A stretch of DNA of 64,000 nucleotides from Rachicladosporium sp. CCFEE 5018 (taxonomy: Eukaryota; Ascomycota; Dothideomycetes; Cladosporiales; Cladosporiaceae): assembly GCA_002077045.2 (NCBI GenBank), contig KZ111154.1, positions 637,526 through 701,525 on the forward strand. The letters are read 5' to 3'. The translations under genes were made by a program, and so were the position numbers. Numbering within the stretch: the first letter of the stretch is position 1; the number at the start of each line of letters is the position of its first letter. Shown one piece after another: positions 43,428 to 53,191 of the stretch. The notes below the pieces were generated by a model. It saw only the letters and a list, made by a program, of their open reading frames with translations. It was not told the DNA's origin and searched no databases.

Positions 43428-46205
43428 CTACACCCCCTTCCTCGCCCACCCAACAAGACATCTCCACCCCGCCTGCCCACCCTTACCAGCCTCCTCAAGT
43501 GCCCTCGAAACATCCTCCAAGCACGCATCACCCCTTCCCATCTCCAGGCTAAGCTTCAGGATCCACTGCTCCCAAGCCCTAGCCCCGACCAGCCCAGTGA
43601 CAGCCCTGACATCTTTCGTGCTGCCTGTGACAGGTGGTGCGTAGAGAGGCGAGGGTTTGGTCGATGAGACATCGACGACGGAGCCGTTGGGTCCGATGTC
43701 GCGGGATGGCTCAGAGAAGTAGTCGGTACGTTGCACTACAGTGCCGGTAGATGAGGTAGAAGAGGGCGTAGACTTGTTGGCGCTCTCCTTGCCGGCGTCG
43801 GTCCACTTGACTGACACGTCGGCGACGGGCAGGACCATCCAAGCTCGCTTGATCTCTATAAAGCCGGCGCGCTTGAGTCTCGGCAGGAATGTCTTCCCGC
43901 TAGCTACTTCGTAGCCGCGCGTGCGTAGCTTGAAAGCGAACTCGACGCCTAAGGCTTGTGCCTTGCCATCACCAGGGTGCACGAGCTCGGCATCGAGAAG
44001 ATCGTACTCGAGGTAGCCACCTGGCTTGAGAACACGCAAGCATTCAGAGAGCGTGAGGTCCCACTCATCTGCGACTTCGCCCTTGGGAAGCAGAGTCTTC
44101 AGGTGAGTATATAGATTCCTGGCACTAACAACATCCAAGTGGTTGTCCGGGAAAGGCAGGCTCCATAGCTTAGGTGCAGCCACGACAGAGTGATTGGTGG
44201 GACCTTCAAGTGAGAAGGAAAGGACATGCGCCTCTGCGTCTGAGGAGACCGTGGAGTAGACCTTGGCGCTTGGGTGCGAGGCAGCCACGTCCCATGCCCA
44301 GGAGCAGTGTACCTGTCCAGCGAGATCAAGTATGGCGACGTCGGACCGATTCTTGAAGCTTGCAACGATTGGTGAAGTCAACAGCGATCCGCCGTTCAAT
44401 TCCTTCTTCGCCTGCAAATCCCAGCTTGAAGCCTGCAGCTGCTGCAGTGCTTGACGTTCCCTCTCAGCACGGGCGATGATCTCGACTTTCTCGTCATCAG
44501 CGCCAGATGGCAGGAAAGAGGAGATCGGTCGCGACGGCGCAGGGCGATCAGTATGTGTCAGCTCGAACTTGCCTTGGAGCTGATCGGCATGGGAGTTGGC
44601 TGCGCTGACACGGCGAATATACGACGCTTCGGCGCGCATTTGCCTGTGTTGAAAAACATCGCGGGCACGTTCTGAGCGCTTGGTGTGCTTGAACCCGGCC
44701 CAGAATGTGCCGTCGTGGATGGGAGAGACGCGCTTCACTGCTGGCTCTGTTGGAACGTCTTCGGCGAAGCGGACAGACTTCTTGCTCTCGGGTGAGGATG
44801 CGTCTGGAGATGCACTAGGTCGCTCGGGTGTGCTGGGTACGGCGCCTTCGACGTCCTTGAACGTGTCAAGTACTGTGTCTTCGGTGCACAAGTCCTCAAG
44901 GTAGGCCTTCTGTGTCGACAACCAGAGCTGCGTACGGTCGATATTCACAGCAGCGGTCTCTTGGAGCACATCGCCGTACGCCTCGTCGATCTCATCGACT
45001 TCCTTAATGACATCAGTGGGCGAGAAGACTCTGCGACGAGCTGTCAATGGGTCGTTCTTCTCACTTGTAGGAGATGCGAGTGCGATTGTGTGTTCGACTG
45101 GGTTCTCGGGTCGGTTCGCCCACGGAACACCGTAGAATGACGTGGCAGTGCTGGTCGGTAGCGAAGCTTGAGACGACTTCCTGAACGGCACGCCGTAGAA
45201 CTCGGTAGCAGTGCCAGTGTTGGGGACAATATCAGCGCCTGACCATGTGCGACGGCCCAGCGACGAGTCCAGGGATGCGAAGAAGCCGCCTGGTGATGGT
45301 ACTGAAAGTGCGGAAAGCTCATCGTCAGCCACACTTGCGCTTCTGGGCTCGAGTGCAATGTTGTCAGTGCTGATCTGCAAACCCCGGCGTGGCGACTCTA
45401 TAATCTCCCGCATCTCAGAGATAGCCTCTTCTGCCATCTCAAGCACAGTCTCAAGTGGATGGTCGTCTGCAGCGTTAATGTGGTGGAGGACCGAGAAGGC
45501 TGACGGATTGAGCTGGATGGGTGCCTCCCACGTGTGCTCGCCCTGCTGAAGGGAGATGTCTGGCGTTGATGGGCAGCTACTGAGCGTAAGCTCCTCAGAC
45601 GTCATACTGCCATCGAGTGAGGGCGCGGAGGTGGTACTTGGTACTCTCAGGTTTCGATCCTGCAGCTGGGCGAGCACAGCGGGAGACAGCATGATCTGCA
45701 TGCCAGGTGACATTGGCGTCTCGGCAGCCTTCGCCTTCTGGATGGTAGGCCACTGGCTTGGTGATGGGATGACCAGAGATGGATAGCGTGGCACTGCGGG
45801 TCTTGCGACGCGTCGCTTTACAGAGCTCGACAGCTTCATGGGGAAGTCCTCGTTCTCGCTGCTTGACAGGTCGTACATCTCGTCGAAGCCGCTATTAGAA
45901 CTTCGTTTGCTCCAAAGCGAGCTCCGCTCCGACTGCGTGTCTGACGAAGCTGGTGACGCTGGTACATCTTCGACCACTGGGTATAGCGTGCTGATCGAGT
46001 TGCCCGAGCCAGGTGGCATTGCTCGAGGTGTCGAGAAGTCATCGCTCATTGGTGATGTGATGCCAGCTTTAGCAATGGGCGCTTGAGGTGCGGCGCGTCT
46101 CATGGAGACTTGGGGCGCGTTCTCGATCATGGTATCGCGGAGGCTAGCCTTGCGAGCCAGCGCAGAGGTGCCGGAGGATTGTGCTAGGAGTCCGGAAGTG
46201 GACAT
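43428..46205 (-). CDS. Large protein with C-terminal SAM-methyltransferase-like domain
   Basis: Single-exon gene of 925 residues starting at the ATG at 46205. The first 600 or so residues are Ser/Pro-rich and mostly disordered, with short conserved-looking blocks such as KKSVRFAEDVP and TFWAGFKHTKRSERARDVF, and a helical RARDVFQHRQMRAEA region. From about 617 the fold looks like a class I methyltransferase: motif I is a weak VAILDLAG (about 623-630), then LPFPDNHLDVV (683-693) and ECLRVLKPGGYLEYDLL (about 721-737), the post-motif III signature. Glycines of motif I are poorly kept (DLAGQVHC), so SAM binding is not assured. Substrate unknown. Shares a divergent promoter with RPE1. Identical copy at 53192-55969 is an assembly overlap. 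Confidence 0.82.
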   Translation of the reverse strand: MSTSGLLAQSSGTSALARKASLRDTMIENAPQVSMRRAAPQAPIAKAGITSPMSDDFSTPRAMPPGSGNSISTLYPVVEDVPASPASSDTQSERSSLWSKRSSNSGFDEMYDLSSSENEDFPMKLSSSVKRRVARPAVPRYPSLVIPSPSQWPTIQKAKAAETPMSPGMQIMLSPAVLAQLQDRNLRVPSTTSAPSLDGSMTSEELTLSSCPSTPDISLQQGEHTWEAPIQLNPSAFSVLHHINAADDHPLETVLEMAEEAISEMREIIESPRRGLQISTDNIALEPRSASVADDELSALSVPSPGGFFASLDSSLGRRTWSGADIVPNTGTATEFYGVPFRKSSQASLPTSTATSFYGVPWANRPENPVEHTIALASPTSEKNDPLTARRRVFSPTDVIKEVDEIDEAYGDVLQETAAVNIDRTQLWLSTQKAYLEDLCTEDTVLDTFKDVEGAVPSTPERPSASPDASSPESKKSVRFAEDVPTEPAVKRVSPIHDGTFWAGFKHTKRSERARDVFQHRQMRAEASYIRRVSAANSHADQLQGKFELTHTDRPAPSRPISSFLPSGADDEKVEIIARAERERQALQQLQASSWDLQAKKELNGGSLLTSPIVASFKNRSDVAILDLAGQVHCSWAWDVAASHPSAKVYSTVSSDAEAHVLSFSLEGPTNHSVVAAPKLWSLPFPDNHLDVVSARNLYTHLKTLLPKGEVADEWDLTLSECLRVLKPGGYLEYDLLDAELVHPGDGKAQALGVEFAFKLRTRGYEVASGKTFLPRLKRAGFIEIKRAWMVLPVADVSVKWTDAGKESANKSTPSSTSSTGTVVQRTDYFSEPSRDIGPNGSVVDVSSTKPSPLYAPPVTGSTKDVRAVTGLVGARAWEQWILKLSLEMGRGDACLEDVSRALEEAGKGGQAGWRCLVGWARKGV

Positions 46206-47145
46206 GATTACGGTGGGATATATGGATGTGATGCGGTCGCTGGTGGTGTAGGTAAGTGAATGTAGTCCGACCAGCGGAAAAAACGAGAGAATCTTCGATC
46301 AACGAAGCCTGTACGAAGAACACACCAAAGAGACCCGGAACAATGAAAGAACGCAAGCCGGAACACACACAACACGCAATCGAAGAATAGCAGGATGAGA
46401 AGAAGATTGGTAGATCATGCAGCACGCGGCCTTATGATCAGCCTCAATCGACACATTCCGTCAGACCTACCGGCGCTATCTCGAGGTCCATTCGGCGGCT
46501 AGTGAGATGGAAGGTGGCCACGTTCGGTAGAGTAGCTAGGCACTGCTGGCGCTATTGAAGAGCCTCATGCAGTGGTTCGCAGGTGGGGGCCGTTGGTTGG
46601 CTCGATGGCAGCCGGTGTTCCTGGACTCGGTCGCCATGTGGGCCATGCGACGACTGCGGACAGTAAAAAGGCGTATGCAGAGACTGTCGAATGAGCGGTG
46701 GAAGGACGGTGGAAGCGCTGGGTACTTCATACGTTGCTGGGCGGGCGCGTACTGACAGCCAATCGATGGGCTGAAGAGGGCTGCACGACATCTGCGGGTC
46801 AGATGAGGTCGCTAGTCTGGTTTGAGAGAAGTTATGCTACTCGTGCTTGATGTCAGTCGTCATATTTGCGATATAATCTTGGGTATGATGTAGCCGGTCG
46901 TTGTCGAGCCCAATTTGTGAGATTAGAAAAGAAGATGAAAGGACTACACAAGTGAGAGCCAAACACGTTGTCGCGTGCGTATTATGTAATCAGCACCCTA
47001 ACCCTACTGCTGGCTGACGGCGAACAGCGGCTTCGCCGGACCATTGTGTGTTGATGCTTCAGACAAGTCGTACACTCGTTGTCTTGGATTTCCCTGCAAT
47101 AGATTGACATTCGATCGTTCCATTCACTTCCAAACGTTGCCCGCC
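46206..47145. promoter_or_regulatory. Divergent promoter, methyltransferase-like / RPE1
   Basis: 940 bp between divergent starts. It contains CCCTAACCCTA at 46997-47007, a short telomere-repeat-like (Tbf1-type) motif about 140 bp before the RPE1 ATG. No other structure recognised. Confidence 0.45.
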
Positions 47146-48058
47146 ATGGCTCCTGCCCCGATCATCGCGCCTTCAATACTAAGCGCAGACTTCGCCAGTC
47201 TGGGCAAAGCATGCTCGGATACCATTGCTCAGGGCGCAGACTGGCTACATGTCGACATCATGGACGGGCACTTTGTGCCAAATCTCACATTCGGTCCTCC
47301 CGTAGTGACTATGATCCGGCCGCATGTGGAGAGGCCGAAGGAGGCGTTCGGGAAGGGTACATTTGATTGCCATATGATGATCGCTGAGGTATGTCCTCAT
47401 GGGGAGAATGGTGGACCGAATGGAGCCGAGTGGGACACGCAGGACACTTGAGATGACCGTGGGAGGAGCGATCGACAAGACGAGGCTGACTGGCGCAGTA
47501 GCCGAAGAAATGGGTGAAAGACTTCCAGAAAGCCGGATGTGACCTCTACTGCTTTCACTACGAAGCCGCGTTCTCATCAAATGCAGAATCGCCAGAGGCG
47601 CATACGGAGGAGATAACGAATCCTAAAGCGTTGATCAAGTACATTCACGGTCTTGGCATGAGAGCGGGCATTGCGATCAAGCCCGGGACAAAGCATGATG
47701 TGCTATACGAGATTCTTGACAGCGAGAACAAAGATGAAGTACCCGACGTAAGCGTCTTGCCGAACATAGACAGCGTTGAGATAACTAATACAAGGTGCAG
47801 ATGGTACTTGTGATGACAGTAGAACCTGGGTTTGGCGGCCAAAAGTTCATGCCAGACATGATGCCCAAGGTCGAAGCATTACGCAAACACTACCCAGAGT
47901 TGAACATTGAAGTCGACGGTGGACTCTCGGAGAAGACGATCGATGTTGCCGCCGACGCTGGCGCGAATGTGATAGTGGCTGGTAGTGCAGTGTTTGGCGC
48001 TAAAGATCCATCAGACGTAATCAAGAAGCTGAGAGAAGCCGTTGAGAGTCGTCGATGA
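47146..48058 (+). CDS. RPE1: Ribulose-phosphate 3-epimerase
   Basis: Interconverts ribulose 5-phosphate and xylulose 5-phosphate in the non-oxidative pentose phosphate pathway, in the cytosol. Exons are 47146-47388, 47502-47747 and 47801-48058, with introns of 113 and 53 bp; 248 residues, the normal length for this TIM barrel. Signatures: APSILSADFASLG, VDIMDGHFVPNLTFGP (metal-binding His/Asp), CHMMI, MTVEPGFGGQKF, and the phosphate-binding EVDGGLSEKTI and GANVIVAGSAVF. All catalytic positions look intact. Intron 1 ends GCAGTAG: the upstream CAG acceptor would place TAG in frame at once, so the downstream acceptor must be used. The upstream ORF start at 47044 lies in the 5' UTR. Identical copy at 56910-57822. 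Confidence 0.97.
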
Positions 48059-48246
48059 CTGCCTGAGGCCAACGATGAGAACACGAGTAAGCTCTGAAGC
48101 AACGAAGCGCATGTATAGTCATACTAGTATAGCGTACACTGCTCATAGATGCCAGTCTAGCTGCCCAGAGTCCCCAAAGGTGGTAATGACTGCGATTCGA
48201 ATGAAATTCTGAATCTGCCTAGGTTGCGCCATGCGTTGAGTCCAGC

Positions 48247-48861
48247 TCAAGCAGCACTCGACGTCGCCGGCGCAGCAGACCCCGTGCCAGTCCCTCCAAT
48301 GATGGCCTGTACCGCCTTCGCAGCCGCCTCAGCCGACGGCGTGTAGCTGATGTGACTCCCAGAAACCGGAAGATCACTGCCCGCTCTGTCGCAGAGCCCA
48401 TCGCTATCAGCGCAGACTTCAACAGCCTTCGCGTCATCCACCCCAGTGAACGCGCTCCCGTTCAATGGGTCCCCGAACACGACCACAGCAGCGACCTTCG
48501 ACCCATCGAAGGAGCCGAGCGCGTTGTGCACCACCATCGCACCTTGCGAGTAGCCCGACAGAACGATCTTGGTGTTCGGGCAATCAGACAGAGCTTTCTG
48601 CGCGTCTGCGACCATCGTCGGTCCGCCAGAGCCGCCGAGATTGGCGTTGCCAGCGGCGTCAGCAGGGTAGTCGACGCCCTGGACTGCGACAGAGGGGTAG
48701 AGGGCTTTCAGAGCTGCTGCGAGAGGTGGGCCAATGACGGTGCCCATGTTGCCGGATTCAGTGGTGCCGCGAGCGAAGATGAGGGTCACGTCACCGCAGA
48801 CGCCATTAGTGACATCGGACTGGGTTGAGCTACCACCGCCGCCGAATCCGCCGAATCCGCC
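48247..48861 (-). CDS. Cutinase, catalytic domain only (cut by gap)
   Basis: C-terminal 200 or so residues of the cutinase complete at 58011-59399, with identical sequence. The contig stops at the start of the Gly-rich coding repeats, which probably caused the assembly break. See the complete copy for residues. Confidence 0.93.
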   Translation of the reverse strand, partial: GGFGGFGGGGSSTQSDVTNGVCGDVTLIFARGTTESGNMGTVIGPPLAAALKALYPSVAVQGVDYPADAAGNANLGGSGGPTMVADAQKALSDCPNTKIVLSGYSQGAMVVHNALGSFDGSKVAAVVVFGDPLNGSAFTGVDDAKAVEVCADSDGLCDRAGSDLPVSGSHISYTPSAEAAAKAVQAIIGGTGTGSAAPATSSAA

Positions 48862-48961
48862 NNNNNNNNNNNNNNNNNNNNNNNNNNNNNNNNNNNNNNN
48901 NNNNNNNNNNNNNNNNNNNNNNNNNNNNNNNNNNNNNNNNNNNNNNNNNNNNNNNNNNNNN
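48862..48961. other. Assembly gap (100 N)
   Basis: Placeholder gap between contigs that overlap rather than adjoin: 39198-48861 before it equals 48962-58625 after it. Confidence 0.98.
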
Positions 48962-50042
48962 GCAAACCTTGAACTCGAATAGAGCTGTCTTTGAGCTCTT
49001 TGCGTGGAACACCTGCTCTACCACGCTCCGTGGCGACCGGAGATACAGCTGATACCGGAGAGCCAGGTCTACTACTGGGCTGACTGCTGGGCTGACTGCT
49101 GGGCCGACTGCCTACCGACAGGCCGCTGAAGTAACCGGAGTCCCGCATAGGCGGAGACTCACTGCTTGGTATAGTGTTGATGGTGGGCATCGGCAGCTTC
49201 GGTGTCGTCTCACCGCTCTGCAAATCTCGTGTGGATGGACCAGAGGTGTTTGATGTTGCCCATCGCAGCTTCTCGCGAGACAAACGCTGGTTCAGAGAGT
49301 CCTCAAGAGGGTCGTGTTCGACTGTTTCATTGACAGAAAAAGTCACCGTTGGCAAGCGCGAATTAGAGAGGCTGCGAGATCGTCGTCGCGAGCTCTCCGT
49401 GAAAGCATTGGGTAGGAGATGTTGTTGTGCGATGTGAAATTTCACTCCAACTCCGGCCGACTCTTCGTGTGCGACTGATGACGGCTGTTGCACAGTAGGC
49501 GGCTCGTTGTCTACTCCGAACTTAACATTTGCCTTCTAATTGTGGCACGCATTGTATGGGCCAAGTCCTGGCATACCCACAAAGCAGTCCCCATGCCGGC
49601 GACGACCCAGAGCGCGATCACTTCGATGAGTGTCATTTACGGTTTGTATCCAAGACGGTAGTGCACTGAGTGGAGGGTAGTCGCCGGGCTGTGTCTTCCG
49701 TTCCGCCATCGCCCAACGCCGACACAGAATGTCGATGCAGCCTGTCTCTCTGTATATCCACTTGATGAAGCCGGTGTATACGTCCAAGAGACTTCGCTTG
49801 TAGTCGAGGTCTGGAGGCATTTCAATGTCAGCCGGTGTGAACGTGCTAGGAGTAGGTGAGATGTATGTTTCTTTCGCGATGTTGCGGAACGCATTGATAG
49901 TGTCGCGAGGGTCGGAGGTATCGTACGTGGACAGTATCGATACCAGATACTCGAGACCTTGGATGGGCTCGCGTTTGTAGTAGCTCCCCATCTGTTGTTT
50001 CTTGAAGATATTGTTGATGGTGTCTATGATCGTCTTGGCGTC
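48962..50042 (-). pseudogene. HET-domain gene remnant (overlap copy)
   Basis: Same remnant as 38605-40278 but starting inside it because the contig begins here. Shared nonsense codon at 49536-49538; junction with the sedolisin 3' flank at about 50042. Confidence 0.85.
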
Positions 50043-50375
50043 AGATCAACGCGCTGACGCGTCCCTTGATCTACATGTTGGCCGTGCCATGCCAACAAGA
50101 GGAATGCGGCCGCAGTGTCATCAAGAACCAGCGGGAGGCGAGATCACAGCGCCCATGAGATTCTCACTGGGGTGATGGCGCCGAATGCACACTTGCGGTG
50201 CAGTCATGAGCACCACAGGGTGCCTGATGATATTGGGAGGGTGTAGGCGAAGGAGAGGTTGCGATGATGGCCTCAGCCATGACACTTCATGGATGCGTTC
50301 TTGCATTGATACAGTATGTACATCACTGTCTGCTCATGCTTCATTTCTTCATGGCGGTATCCTACGAACCATCTC
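50043..50375. other. Deletion junction flank (overlap copy)
   Basis: Identical to 40279-40611, including the inverted repeat. Confidence 0.7.
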
Positions 50376-52318
50376 TTACCAGCCACCATGGCCGTGCCAG
50401 TTGCCACCTTGATTCTGGAATGCAGCCTGTACGAGCTTGGGGAAGTTCTGCCAAATAAACGTTAGCCACTGCGGATGCATGAGGTCATCTGAAGCTCGCA
50501 ACTTACAGGTGTACCGAAACCAGTCACGGCATCCCAGCCAGTCGCCGCCGGGAAACCAGTAGTGTTGCAACCGAAGCTGCTCCCGATCGTAACGTCCGTG
50601 AAGGTCTTGTAGGCCTTGCTGTACAGCCAAGGGTTGATGAATCCAAGCGGCTTCTTGCCCGCAGCCAGCAACGCATCGTTGACTAGCGCAATCACACCAG
50701 CGAACGTTGGGCTGGACGCAGATGTACCACCGACTCTAACGATCTTCTGCGCCCAGACAACAACATCGTAGTTCCCCTGGGCTGCGACATCGGGGTACGC
50801 ACGGCCGGACTTGTTGTACAGACCGTCGTGCAGACCGTTCAGCGAAGCGACGTAGGCATTGACGGTCGAGGCCTGGTAAGCTGGCTGAGGGAAGTAGTTC
50901 GAGAACCCACCACCACTGGCAAACCTCGTGACAGCGACTTCAGGATTGAAGTTCTTGGTGCCTCCCACACTGGTGACCCACGGACAGCTAGTGGGGAAGG
51001 CTGGCAGGAACTCGGGGGTGTTCTTGCCGTCGTTGGAGTAGCATTCACCATCACTTCCTACACCAAAATCGCCGGAGGAGACGAAGTAGGTGATGCCACG
51101 GGCGCCGAGCTGGGCGAATCCGGCGCAGGCGCGGCGGGCGTAGCTCTCGGGCACAGTCTGTTCGTCATCTCCGTATGAGGAGGAGAAGACGTATGGTAGT
51201 TTAGGCTGCGCCAGAGCGTAGTTCAAGAACGCGAGATATGGCTCGTTGGTGTCGGTTGGCGTAGTGATGTCTGGATTGAACGGTGGAGAGCCGCCAGTGG
51301 AGAAAGCGGTGAAAGGTGTAGGCCAGGAGATGGAGAGGACCTGTTGGCCGTCGAGATTACCTTCGACGTCGTGGTCCTCGGCGATCACACGGCTGATGTT
51401 CGGGCCTTGGTAGTTCTCGGCACCATCAATGATCACGATCTTGAAGTCATCCGCTCCGGAGACAGCTTCAGGCCGGTAGAGCTGAAGGAACTGGCGCGCG
51501 TCATCGCGGCGCTGGGTCTCGTTGAGGTAGTTGTTGACTGCTATGCTGTTCTTGTCGGCAGCTTGCACGGTGTAGTTGATAGTTTGGTATGCGGTACGGA
51601 TGCACTGCGGGGTGACGAAGCTGGCGTTGCACACGGCAGCGATCTGGGCAGTAAGGTTGGTACCTTGCACCGGCTTGGGGCCGTACTGGTGCTTGCCAGT
51701 GGACTCCCACCATGTCATGCTTTGTGGTGGGCCCGCGATCTTCGGTCCCCATGGCTTGAACTGGGCGCGGGGAGACATGAAGGATGTGGTCGGCTGGACG
51801 ACATCGATGTGCTCGTGGAGGTGAAGCGGGAGGGACCACTCCGGGGCACGGTTGACGATGTCGCCGTTGACGTGCTTGTACTTCGAGTAGGAAGTCTGGA
51901 GCAGCTGCTCGGCCTTCTCAATGGGAACGACAATCGAGATCCAGTCCTTGGCGGGTGCAACATCGAGATTCTCGATTCCATGCTCGCGCAACCAGGCGTG
52001 GACCATACTGATGGTGTCGTCGGCTGGGCGAATGATGTCGGCGATCTCAGCAGCCGTCAAGTGGTTGCCGTAGCGGGCGTGCTCCGGGTCGGAGACCTCC
52101 ATGAGGTGGCGCTCCACCGTACCCTCGTTGCTTTGCTTCAGGCCAATTTGCAAGTTGATGGTCTCGCTCTTGTCCGCAGCTCCCACGGGCGTCCACGAGC
52201 GTGGCACATGGTGGCGCTCTTTGACTGCATACGTAGAGGCTTGAGGTGAGGGCAGCGCATTGGCTCCGAAGAGCGCGCCAAGCGCACCCAGCGAGATCGC
52301 AATCTTTTGGATAGACAT
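50376..52318 (-). CDS. Sedolisin-type tripeptidyl peptidase (overlap copy)
   Basis: Identical to 40612-42554. Exons 50507-52318 and 50376-50447, intron 50448-50506. Not an extra gene. Confidence 0.93.
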
Positions 52319-53191
52319 ACTTCTGAACAATGCCTCTGTCGAATGAGATGGAGATGAAGGGAAAGTAAACACGCGACTCAACAAGAAGATGGCAGCTACT
52401 TGTACCTTGCCTGCGCGCTTTCCCATCTCTCCACCTCCTCGCGTGCCTGATCGGCGCCCTGGCGTGACAGTATCCAGGAACCCATCCATCCACGCCATCT
52501 TCCCACTGCAGCATGACATGGTTACAATGAAGTCACCTTCTGCCTCCGGACGTAGCGCCGGAAGTATCGACCAGGTAGGCAAGTCGATAGACAGCAGTTG
52601 ATCTAGGATGCGGAATAACCGAACTCCGCGCGAGCTAAGGCGTCATCGCTATCGTAAAGCATTGACAAACTCTGCTTGGCGTGGAGCTTGGCCTACAGGG
52701 TCCTGAGGGAATATTGGCGATAAGAAAGTGGATGCGAAGTGAAGGAGCAGAAGAGAATAGTGATCTGAAGTTGATTTATACAATGTATGTATCTTCAGTC
52801 AGCCTCTGCGCGGCTGAGTTGGGGGCGATCTATGTTGGACCATTCATGCAGGTACACAACGTCCGCCACGAAGCTTGGTAGTGGGAGCTGGCTGAGCGAA
52901 GTCCTCTCCTCCAGGTATGTCGGGAGTTGCTCGTGGCCGGTTGTGCAACGAAACGTACAACGCTGTTCATATCGTGAGTAGTCGAAATCGAGAACTCGTT
53001 TCAAGATATCGCCGTGTGTCTCATGGGCGGTCTGCGCCAAGTCCGCTGGGATGAGTGCGTGGATAACGGCGCAGGAGTGGTGGCTACGCTGTGGGGAACG
53101 GCATGATGAAGAACGAGCAAACCAAGTTAAACACAACAAGATATATTATATACTCTCCTATCTACCATCTCACCCCAACAAAAGAAAGACC
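52319..53191. other. Intergenic (overlap copy)
   Basis: Identical to 42555-43427. Confidence 0.5.

Larger units (their letters stand above)
39198..48861 (+). repeat. Duplicated segment, copy 1 (contig end overlap)
   Basis: 9,664 bp repeated at 48962-58625 with a constant offset of 9,764 (9,664 plus the 100-N gap). Every ORF on both strands recurs with an unchanged protein. It is the exact end of one contig and exact start of the next, so an unmerged overlap rather than a biological duplication. Confidence 0.95.
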
